From assembly GCA_040182905.1 (NCBI GenBank), contig JARQWU010000023.1, forward strand, positions 1 through 64,000: 64,000 nucleotides of DNA, given 5' to 3'. The position numbers and the translations under genes were made by a program. Position 1 is the first letter of the stretch; each line of letters opens with the position of its first letter. Origin of the DNA: Barthelona sp. PAP020. Lineage: Eukaryota; Metamonada: BaSk clade. Under the pieces are notes generated by a model. The model had not been told where the DNA came from. It did no database searches and saw nothing but the letters and a program-made list of their open reading frames with translations. Below are positions 8,621 to 16,080 of the stretch, one piece after another.

Positions 8621-8996
8621 TTGATTCTTGTTTCGAGTTTTGAATGTGAAAATGCTTTAGAAAAAATTCAATGTGCTTGTTTCATTCCCGAATTGAATTC
8701 ATTTTGTCAGCCTGTAAATTGTTAAAGGGACAATCATTATGACGCAAATTATACTGTTAGATCAGTGGTTACTTGTACTGGAGATGGAAATTTCTTATTG
8801 CCATCATATTGCTGGAAAGTCATCCAATACCTTATCAATATTTTTAGGAATCTTGGGTATTGATATATTTTATATGGGACATCCCACGATTAGATTTGTT
8901 GAAATGTTTTCTTTGGGGGATTTTGGGTTGGGATGGTTAGTTGATTTTTTTTTAATTGTTACAGAAATTTCAACCCTTTCTCATGGTTCTGTCTGA
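8621..8996 (+). pseudogene. Decayed TM2D3-like (TM2 domain) gene
   Basis: Two adjacent reading phases together read as one TM2D3-like protein. Phase 1 (8621 on) gives a hydrophobic leader remnant and Cys-rich ectodomain (FECENALEKIQCACFIPELN, then CQPVNC). It is interrupted by TAA at 8714-8716 and continues in the same phase as YTVRSVVTCTGDGNFLLPSYCWK, which aligns with the TM2D3 segment C-T-V-x-S-x-V-x-C-x-G-x-x-x-F...C-x-W. One extra base (G near 8819) then shifts to the phase giving LSIFLGILGIDIFYMGHP and FGLGWLVDFFLI, a textbook TM2 domain, ending LSHGSV and TGA. No ATG is available at the front. A stop, a frameshift and a missing start indicate a pseudogene. Sequencing error or an unseen intron are alternatives, but I found no splice pair that restores the frame while keeping the ectodomain. 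Confidence 0.6.
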
Positions 8997-9246
8997 CCAC
9001 ATACTGTCAGAGTAAATGTCAATAGAGTTAATCCAATATGTATAAAACCATATTTATTGTTTCAAGTTTTTTTTTTTTCAGGTTCCAGAATTTTTTTTTT
9101 TTTTGAAAAGAAATTTTATTCATTCATTGGAAAGCAGATTTTTTTCTTAAAATTGCCATTGATTTGAAAAAATTGCTTAAAAATATTCAAAGAGAGAGAG
9201 AAAAAAAAGGAAAAATTGAGATGTATATTATTTATTTTTGAGAAAG

Positions 9247-10440
9247 ATGGATGAAATTAAAAAATATGAGCGAATAATAAAAGTGATTAATGAAAATAAA
9301 ACGTATGCCGTAAATGAAACAAAAGTTGAGACTATTAAAGGACTTCTTTCAGAATTTATGTGGCAATGTGAATATTCACCACTTGGTGATTTTCTTGCTA
9401 TTCTTGATTGGGGTGGAAAAATATTTTTACTGAACGTTGCTGATCTTCAAGCATGTAACATTCAATTTTCTTTCTTTAATTCAACGTTTTTTGATTTAAA
9501 GTTTTCTTACAATGGAGAATTCTTGGCCACATGTACCGATTCTAAAAGGGTTTTAATTTTTGATATCAAAACCTGTGATCTCTTCCGAGAATTCAGAACA
9601 ACAAAAGATATGGTTTCTGTTGGTTTTTCTCTTTGTTCTAATTATATTTTTGGAGCTGGAGAAGATGGTTGTATTATGAAATGGGATATTAGGGAAAATA
9701 AACTTGTTTCAGATTTCCAATTTTTAGAAGATTTCATTCAAAAATTGATACTATCACCTGATGGAAAGTATTTTTTGGTTGTCAATATTACTTGCACAGT
9801 TTTTTTGATTGATGCTGATGATTATTCTATTCTTAAACGATTTGAGCATGATGGTGATATTTTTGACGCTGCTTTTCATCCAAAAAGTCATGAAATTGCA
9901 ATTTCAGACCGTACTGATAATGTTAAGATCTGGAGTTGTGAAAATGGTGAGTTGCTTCATTCATTTTGTGTTAATTCTGGGTTACAAAAGCTTCAATACA
10001 TTGGAAACAGTATTTTAAGTGGATTAACAAATGATGGATTTCTTTTGTTTTTCAGAAGAGGTGATTTTCACTTGAATCAAAAGGTTTATATTGGTTGTGA
10101 CGAAGATTTTTCTTCTTTTGCTATTTCAAATGATGAAACAAGTTTGATTTGTGGAAAATGCAATGATAATGAAATCAAGTGCTTTCAACTTGATTTTGAC
10201 CTGTCAAAACATGCGGAAATTATTGAATTATCTAAACCTGATGGTTTTGTCATATCGACCCTCATTTCAATGAACTTTTCAAATCAGACAATCAGACAGT
10301 TAATATCTTCTGGTATTCACATAAATCAACAGGAATATAATTTGGTGATTGATATGTCTTGGGATTTGGTTGATTTCAACGAAAACAATGGTGGTAACAT
10401 GCATGAATTTGTTACTGATCAAAATAATGATCACAATTAA
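9247..10440 (+). CDS. WD40-repeat protein of unknown role
   Basis: 397 residues from the first in-frame ATG (MDEIKKYERI), which follows a purine-rich gagagagag stretch. Repeats with degenerate WD40 signatures run from about 40 to 340: FLAILDWGGKIFLLNV, LATCTDSKRVLIFDI, FGAGEDGCIMKWDI, IAISDRTDNVKIWS. These would make one seven-bladed propeller. The C-terminal 60 residues (STLISMNFSNQTIRQLISSG) are helical. Propellers of this kind are protein-binding platforms. Nothing visible points to a named family. The gene lies 250 bp after the TM2D3 pseudogene and 415 bp before the structured RNA locus. Confidence 0.6.
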   Translation: MDEIKKYERIIKVINENKTYAVNETKVETIKGLLSEFMWQCEYSPLGDFLAILDWGGKIFLLNVADLQACNIQFSFFNSTFFDLKFSYNGEFLATCTDSKRVLIFDIKTCDLFREFRTTKDMVSVGFSLCSNYIFGAGEDGCIMKWDIRENKLVSDFQFLEDFIQKLILSPDGKYFLVVNITCTVFLIDADDYSILKRFEHDGDIFDAAFHPKSHEIAISDRTDNVKIWSCENGELLHSFCVNSGLQKLQYIGNSILSGLTNDGFLLFFRRGDFHLNQKVYIGCDEDFSSFAISNDETSLICGKCNDNEIKCFQLDFDLSKHAEIIELSKPDGFVISTLISMNFSNQTIRQLISSGIHINQQEYNLVIDMSWDLVDFNENNGGNMHEFVTDQNNDHN

Positions 10441-10854
10441 ATTGATGATAATCAGGAGAGTTTGTATTTGAAAGGTGTGCTCATATGTTGCTGTTTTATT
10501 TTAATTTTTTATTGATTTGACATAAAATTTGAATTTTAAAGGTGCAAAATGGTTATTTTTTTTTTTAATCAGCATTTCACAAAAAGTTATATTGGTTTTC
10601 AGATGGAGTGGAAAAAATGAAATTTTTGTTGTATTTTCACTTGTGTTTGGTCAAAGAAGGAAAATCATTGAATTTAGATTCAAAGGATAGACATTATCTT
10701 TCATAACAGAATTAATTTTGATTGTAGCAAACTTCCCAAGTGCAATTTCTTTTTTATTTTTCTTCTTGTACGAACCTTTTCCAGAACTTTCCCAAATTAG
10801 AGACTGGGAAAACTTAGTTTATTGATAAACAATAAACCTTAATCTTTATTCTTT
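10441..10854. other. Spacer with two small inverted repeats upstream of the RNA locus
   Basis: 414 bp, mostly AT-rich. Near its right end are two stem-loops: TTTCCCA (10788-10794) with TGGGAAA (10805-10811), and TTTATTG (10818-10824) with CAATAAA (10830-10836) around a 5-base loop. They end about 20 bp before the candidate RNA begins and may be promoter elements or part of it. No ORF seen. Confidence 0.35.
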
Positions 10855-11158
10855 TGGGTGGTCCAGCGTTCCTGAAAGGAACCTCTCTTTTTTGGGACCT
10901 ACTCTTTCATAGGCTTTCGTAGGAGAGCTACGCCCTATGCTGGATGTGAAATACTGCATTACTAATTGCTCAAAAGAGCTTAAAGCTCCAATATTTTTAA
11001 AAATATATCCTAATTGTGCAAGTTTTCATGCATTCACCGTGGCAGGTCAAAAATTTGGGGTAAGGTTAAGGAAAAGTTCCGTACCTCGAGGGAAAAAGTA
11101 AGAATCGGAAAATTTCGATTCGCCAAAAATAATAGGCTTGTGAACAACCCTCTTTTTA
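10855..11158 (+). ncRNA. Candidate structured non-coding RNA, about 300 nt, unidentified
   Basis: This stretch is GC-richer than the surrounding spacer and holds a nested set of complementary segments. The ends pair: GGGTGGT (10856-10862) with ACAACCC (11144-11150), six of seven positions. Inside, CCAGC (10863-10867) pairs with GCTGG (10939-10943), enclosing a hairpin GTTCC-TGAAA-GGAAC (10868-10882) and a second arm CTCTC/GAGAG plus CCTAC/GTAGG (10883-10927). Further arms are GAGCT-TAA-AGCTC (10976-10988) and GAATCG/CGATTC (11102-11121). A TCTTTTTATTTTTTT run at 11151-11165 looks like a Pol III terminator and fixes the plus strand. The layout (terminal stem, then a stem enclosing an arm) recalls RNase P/MRP RNA, and AGGCTTG just before the 3' stem is faintly like its CR-V. 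No convincing CR-I is seen, and it does not match SRP, U1-U6, U3 or 5S. Confidence 0.5.
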
Positions 11159-11493
11159 TTTTTTTGAAGTTGAACGTAAAAATTTAAAGTTTTAACCCAG
11201 AAACAAAGATTAAAAAGGGTTAAAAGGTGTCATGCCATATTTTTTATTTTAAGAGAAAGTGAAGTTGAAAACTTGATTGAATAATGAATTCTCAAAGTAC
11301 TAAAGTTTATCAGTGATTAATGTTTTGATTATTGTTGGTATTGTCTTCAAAGCTTGAAAGTTTTGAGATAAATAATAAATAAATGAATAATGCTTTATTT
11401 TACTGTGGTAACGTACAAATTAGTAACGTTTTTATTCACAGAATACGAATTTGCACCAATTTATTGGGAAAAAATAGAAAAGAGATTTTACCC
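11159..11493. other. Intergenic after the RNA locus
   Basis: 335 bp of AT-rich sequence starting with the T-run that ends the candidate RNA. It has no ORF of note and leads to the convergent 3' end of the membrane-protein gene. Confidence 0.35.
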
Positions 11494-12189
11494 TCAAAAA
11501 ACAAAATTTTTGTATGTAATAACATACAGATACCATATACATACAAAAATTACCCATAAATTGTAAATAATATGAATTTTTGAAGTAAGTTCTGGTATAA
11601 CTTGTTTGAAATCGACATTGTGATTGATTTTTTTCGTTAAACCAGAATAAACACTTCCATCTGATTGAACAAATACAGAAAAAACCTTCCCAATTTTAAA
11701 ACACTTAATCTCTTGAATATTTACATTATTCTTTCCATTAATTACACTTTTTTTTTTATACAGTTGTACCATTGTTTTATAATGAAAATACGACAGAAAA
11801 GGTAAAAATAAAATAATGAAAGCTAACCAACTTACATAGGAAGAGGAATATAAAATGGACTGTCTAAAAGTGACATGAATGGCTTTTAAAAAAGAAAATA
11901 CAATGATACAATCTATTAAAATATTTGAAATTGAAAGAATACTCATGAAAAATAAATAAATTGTGCTTCTCTTCTTCGAACCACAAAATATATAATTAAT
12001 AAAATAGCTCGTTAGTATTCTTGTTAAGATATTGATAATTATTAATCCGACAATAAAATTAAATAAAGTTCGAAATCCATAAAAATATGTTGTTACAGCT
12101 TTTAATATGAAATTTAAAAGCTCAAATCCATTTAAAATCTTTAAGTAATTTAAAAAAACATTAACAACAGCAGTTTGATAATTTTTCAT
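11494..12189 (-). CDS. Multi-pass membrane protein, unidentified
   Basis: 231 residues, starting at ATG (MKNYQTAVVNVF). Hydrophobic spans lie at about 15-60 (LFNFIVGLIIINILTRIL), 75-105 (LFFMSILSISNILIDCIIVF), 115-135 (SWLAFIILFLPFLSYF) and 210-231 (LWVIFVCIWYLYVITY), with a polar loop of about 70 residues before the last. This suggests four or five membrane passes. Ile, Phe and Tyr are very abundant, as expected in AT-rich coding DNA. I recognise no family. It is divergent from the zinc-finger gene, with 70 bp between start codons. Confidence 0.5.
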   Translation of the reverse strand: MKNYQTAVVNVFLNYLKILNGFELLNFILKAVTTYFYGFRTLFNFIVGLIIINILTRILTSYFINYIFCGSKKRSTIYLFFMSILSISNILIDCIIVFSFLKAIHVTFRQSILYSSSYVSWLAFIILFLPFLSYFHYKTMVQLYKKKSVINGKNNVNIQEIKCFKIGKVFSVFVQSDGSVYSGLTKKINHNVDFKQVIPELTSKIHIIYNLWVIFVCIWYLYVITYKNFVF

Positions 12190-12259
12190 ATCATATGCAA
12201 AAGAATTGCAAAAAGAAAAACATTTTTAAGTTTTTTTTCTTTCCTCAAAAAGGTGACAA

Positions 12260-12871
12260 ATGACGGATGATTCAGTTACAAAAAAATACAAATGGTTAAA
12301 GAAAGAATATGTCAATTTACAAAATGAATTGAGAGAATTAAGATCTGAAAATCAATCTTTAAAGGATCAAAATACAGTATTAATGGTTGAAAAAAACTTT
12401 TTAATTGATAGATTAATTGCTTTGGAACCTACACCGGATGTTATTGATCCAAATACAAAAAGAAAAAGAAAAGTTATAGATGATGAGAACAGATGTATTT
12501 TTAAAACAGACAGTGGTAGATGTTCAACAAGAGTTCATGGAAATTTAAAATATTGTTGGCATCACGCACCTATGGACCCTGAAAGTGGTTTTGTTTATTG
12601 TAATTATGTAGATAGTTCAAAATCAACTGTAAAGCAATGTCAAAACCCTGTTCACAAAGATCAACCGATTAAAATTTGTCCTTATCACGTTAAACATATT
12701 CAAAAAATATTGACAAAAGAAAACAAAACAAAATTAACAGATGAACAGTTAGCGGCCATTGATTGGTCAAAACCTTTTGATTTGATGAACTTGGAAGAAA
12801 ATGTATCTGTGTTAACAAATAACAATGATGTTTCAGTTGAAACTAAACAAGAAATTAGTATGGAACAATAA
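12260..12871 (+). CDS. C3HC3H zinc-finger protein (KANSL2/INO80D-type) with coiled coil
   Basis: 203 residues. Residues 5-55 form a leucine-heptad coiled coil (YVNLQNELRELRSENQSLKD). A basic KRKRK follows at about 69-73. The region from about 79 to 155 has the metal-ligand pattern C-x7-C...YCWHH...C-x10-QC-x-NPV...C-x-YH, like the zf-C3Hc3H potential DNA-binding domain found in KANSL2, INO80D and related chromatin-complex subunits. The domain usually occurs as paired C3H modules and both are present here. The C-terminus is acidic and polar. A nuclear chromatin-associated role is likely by family, but the exact complex cannot be told. The start is the only reasonable ATG, 70 bp from the divergent neighbour. 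Confidence 0.6.
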   Translation: MTDDSVTKKYKWLKKEYVNLQNELRELRSENQSLKDQNTVLMVEKNFLIDRLIALEPTPDVIDPNTKRKRKVIDDENRCIFKTDSGRCSTRVHGNLKYCWHHAPMDPESGFVYCNYVDSSKSTVKQCQNPVHKDQPIKICPYHVKHIQKILTKENKTKLTDEQLAAIDWSKPFDLMNLEENVSVLTNNNDVSVETKQEISMEQ

Positions 12872-12953
12872 ATGAAGAATTTTTTTCTTTTTGATGGATT
12901 TTAATAATACAAGGGAAACTTGATTCATTCACTGTGTTGAACCCACTTTTTCT

Positions 12954-13196
12954 TTATGAACGACTACTTTTCTTTTCTCTTTGATAAAACACCGTTAAAT
13001 ATTGTTTAAAAGGCTTTTCTGAAAGTTTAAATTGATTCACACCAAATTTAAATGACCTACATTTCATGTTAAAATCTTTTCCGAAACCTGCTTGCTTCTT
13101 TTTGTCCACTATGCAATCTCTATTTAATTTATACCACAATAAATAATTTAGTTTTTGAAAATCTTGAAAGAATAATAACAAAATTAATTTTTCCAT
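12954..13196 (-). CDS. Small basic ORF, doubtful
   Basis: 80 residues (MEKLILLLFFQDFQKLNYLL) with a hydrophobic N-terminus, then a basic body (KKKQAGFGKDFNMKCRSFKF) ending KKSSRS. It fills most of the 330 bp between the zinc-finger gene and COPI gamma. Its ATG is 5 bp from the COPI gamma ATG, head to head. No family is recognised. In favour: ATG start and a gap otherwise unexplained. Against: short, no homology that I can name, and it would share its promoter with a highly expressed gene. Confidence 0.3.
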   Translation of the reverse strand: MEKLILLLFFQDFQKLNYLLWYKLNRDCIVDKKKQAGFGKDFNMKCRSFKFGVNQFKLSEKPFKQYLTVFYQREKKSSRS

Positions 13197-13201
13197 TTAT
13201 C

Positions 13202-15742
13202 ATGAGTGATATTACTCGATATGCCTTTCTTAAAGTAGAAGAACTTGATGTAGATACTGTTCAAGAGATTGTCAAAATTTTATCTAAATCGGCAACTTTT
13301 AGTGAAGAAGAAATCACTACCTTATTCTTTAATTTGTCTAAATTGTTAAATACGAACGATATTGAGTTAAAAAATGCAGTGTTCATTGCTTTGCGTCAAT
13401 TGGGAAGATCTAATGAAAATGCTTTCATGCTTGTAAGCAGTTTGCTGCAAATGTTATCAGATGATCGGTCTATTATTCGTTCTATGGCTGCGAGGACACT
13501 ATCTGCTGTTGTTGATGAATCCACAATCCCGGCTATTCAAAGACAAATTCAGCAATTGTTCAATGATCCTTATCCAGTTGCTCAACAATCAGCAATTCTT
13601 GTAGGATTACGTTGTTGTGAAAAATCTGTTGAAATTGTTTCACGTTGGCAAGATGTTATTGAACAGTTATTAAAAACTACCACTGATTGGAACATTGCAT
13701 ATTTAGCTTTTTCGTTATATTTAGAGCTATGTCAAGATAATCTTAATCGTTTGGAAAAAGCTATTAATTTTCGGGCTGAAATTAGAAGTGATGCCCTCTT
13801 AGACCTAACGTTATTGAGAGCTTTTCATCGTGCTAGATTGAATGGGGCTATTTTCAGTGATCGTCTTCGTAAATTTTTGTTATCTCTTGCCGGAAGTACA
13901 GACAGTCATTATGTTTGTTTGGAAGTTGTTAAAACATTTATTGAAGTGCCAAATGCTACTGATAAGAATTATGGAGATGCAATGAATGTTCTTGCTGAAT
14001 TGGTAAAAAATAAGCAATCAGCCGTTAGATATTCAGCTCTAAAATATATTGCTGAAATTGCGAAATACCGTCCTGAATTAACTATCGGAAAGATATCTCA
14101 ATTGGAAGATCAATTAATGTCATCTATCAAGAAAATAAGGATTTATGGATTGATCGTTCTGTTGTATACAAAACCTAATTCAGTTCTTGGCAAGTGGAAA
14201 GCTTCAGAAATCTTGTTGGAAGCAAATGTTTGTGATCAAATTGAAATTTTGACTGCTGTTAAAGCTGTTGCAAAGCAAATTCCTAGTTTGAAATCTTCTT
14301 TATTAAACTTCATTGGAAGGCCTTTTCAATCTGGTAAAGCTTCCAATGAATACATGCGTGCCACATTTGATTTGATTGTTGAAATTACCAAAGATGCCAC
14401 TGATGCTGTGCGCTATAATGCCTTAACCATCATATCCAACTTGTTTGAATGTTCTCAAGAACCTGAACTTATGGTTGAAATCATTGAACAATATGTTCAA
14501 CAGATTCCTTTGTGCAAAGATGATGTGGGCAGTGATAGCAAATTAAAATGGTTAGTTCAAGTTTATCGTTGTTTAATTTTGGAAACTCCTGTTGTAAGAG
14601 CCGCTGCTGCAGACGGTTTAGCACGTATAGGTGACGAATGTCCTTCTTTAAAAGATGAATGTCTTTCTTTATTGCAAAGAAGTTTTGCTGATGAATCATG
14701 TGAAGTAAAGGATCGTTGTTTGATTGGAACAGCGGCATTGGAACTTGAAAAAACTCATGTTAGTGAACCACCACTCACTGGAATGGATTATGATGAATTG
14801 TTCAATTCTGTAAGAAATTTCTATGGTTCAGACAGCACAGAAGGTTTATTTGATATTGACAATGTTGAATTGATTGTTAACACATCTGAAGTTATTGAAG
14901 AAATGGAAGAAGTCATTGAAGAAATGGAAAAAGTTGGCATTGAAAGTTCAGTTGAGGTAGATCCTTCAGTATTTAATGTTGTTGGTGAAGGTGAAATAAA
15001 GGTTGTTGGTCCTTCAATTGAATTGACTGAAGAAAATTCAGAATATCTTGTGACATGCAAAAAATTACTAGTTAATCATTATTCTGTATTTGAATTCACT
15101 ATCCAAAATACAATGCCCGATTATTTATTGGTAAATGTCAATGTTGATTTACGTGGTGATTTGGAAATGTTGGCACAGATCCCAACACCCAAAATTGGTC
15201 CAGAATCAAGTGGTATCAGTTATGTAATTTTTGATTTGGAAAATTGCTCTCCTTTATCTTTGATTGAATATGAACCTTTTGAAATCATGCTTTCATTTAC
15301 GTCTTACATTGTTGACACTTTAACTCATGAAATTGATGGAGAAGGATTGGAAGATGAATTCGAAATTTCAACAGATTCATTAGTTTTTGATTTGCCTGAT
15401 TTTATGGCTCCAATGTTTATTGACAGTGTTGATTTTGAACAAAGAACCAATAACTTGAACAACCATTCTGAATCATTTGGCATCAAAGGAAAATCTTTGA
15501 AGAAAGTTGTCAATGAAGTTGTGGACATTTTTGGTATGACACCAATCACTGATTCTCCTGAAATTAGAGGATCCACTCAACATCGCATGAAGTTAGCAGG
15601 TATTTACACTGGTTGTACTGAAGAAATTCCTGTTTATCTTGAGTTAACTTTTGAAAAAGAATCCAAAATTATCAGAACTGGTGTTTCTGTATTTTCTGAA
15701 GACAATGAGTTGTGTGAACAATTGGTTAATCTGTTGAGCTGA
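13202..15742 (+). CDS. COPG: Coatomer subunit gamma (COPI)
   Basis: 846 residues, close to the usual 870. The adaptin-N HEAT solenoid covers about 1-530 and includes the conserved DRSIIRSMAARTLSAVVD segment, NDPYPVAQQSAILVGL and KNKQSAVRYSALKYIAEIAK. A linker of acidic repeats (VIEEMEEVIEEMEK, about 560-585) is followed by the appendage domain from about 610 to the end, including KKLLVNHYSVFEFTIQNTMPD and the platform ending EDNELCEQLVNLLS. Gamma-COP is part of the coat for Golgi-to-ER retrograde vesicles; it binds Arf1 and dilysine cargo. The linker duplication (two VIEEME copies) is a small oddity. The ATG is preceded by TTTATC. The family is clear, and codon use is AT-rich but regular. Confidence 0.9.
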   Translation: MSDITRYAFLKVEELDVDTVQEIVKILSKSATFSEEEITTLFFNLSKLLNTNDIELKNAVFIALRQLGRSNENAFMLVSSLLQMLSDDRSIIRSMAARTLSAVVDESTIPAIQRQIQQLFNDPYPVAQQSAILVGLRCCEKSVEIVSRWQDVIEQLLKTTTDWNIAYLAFSLYLELCQDNLNRLEKAINFRAEIRSDALLDLTLLRAFHRARLNGAIFSDRLRKFLLSLAGSTDSHYVCLEVVKTFIEVPNATDKNYGDAMNVLAELVKNKQSAVRYSALKYIAEIAKYRPELTIGKISQLEDQLMSSIKKIRIYGLIVLLYTKPNSVLGKWKASEILLEANVCDQIEILTAVKAVAKQIPSLKSSLLNFIGRPFQSGKASNEYMRATFDLIVEITKDATDAVRYNALTIISNLFECSQEPELMVEIIEQYVQQIPLCKDDVGSDSKLKWLVQVYRCLILETPVVRAAAADGLARIGDECPSLKDECLSLLQRSFADESCEVKDRCLIGTAALELEKTHVSEPPLTGMDYDELFNSVRNFYGSDSTEGLFDIDNVELIVNTSEVIEEMEEVIEEMEKVGIESSVEVDPSVFNVVGEGEIKVVGPSIELTEENSEYLVTCKKLLVNHYSVFEFTIQNTMPDYLLVNVNVDLRGDLEMLAQIPTPKIGPESSGISYVIFDLENCSPLSLIEYEPFEIMLSFTSYIVDTLTHEIDGEGLEDEFEISTDSLVFDLPDFMAPMFIDSVDFEQRTNNLNNHSESFGIKGKSLKKVVNEVVDIFGMTPITDSPEIRGSTQHRMKLAGIYTGCTEEIPVYLELTFEKESKIIRTGVSVFSEDNELCEQLVNLLS

Positions 15743-16080
15743 TCAAATTATTTTGAATGAAAATTTTGTTGTATTTTTGTCATTTATAAAAGAATTAAAC
15801 ATGTGTTTTTATTTTTGTCGTGTAAGCCCACAACAAATTTCACTAATATCATGCTTTCTGCAATATTAAACCAACAGTAAATTGAGTCAAAACAACCTTG
15901 AAATACTTTCTTTTCCAATCAACATTCAGATATTTTTTATGAAAAAAAAATTCTTTTAAATCAAATAAACATGTCAATTATCAAAAAAAAAGTCAAAAAT
16001 ATGTTGAAGAATAGTGAAAAGAATTTTAATCCAATTATTTTTGTTTTTATTTCAATGCTTTAACGACTGAATATTAATTA
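15743..16080. other. Intergenic, nothing recognised
   Basis: 338 bp of AT-rich spacer between COPI gamma and spatacsin. It has A9 and similar runs and no ORF or RNA pattern. Confidence 0.4.

Noticed and set aside
8700-8850. Introns in the TM2D3-like locus that would make it functional
   Set aside because: Candidate GT...AG pairs (for example gtaaattg...ctgttag) either shift the frame away from the conserved TCTGDGNF segment or leave the wrong phase at the TM2 domain.
10855-11158. SRP RNA, U-snRNA or tRNA at the structured locus
   Set aside because: I looked for the SRP GGAAR/AGCAG loop, U1-U6 signatures, and A and B boxes. None fits. GGCAGGTCAAAA resembles part of SRP helix 8 by chance, without its partner strand.
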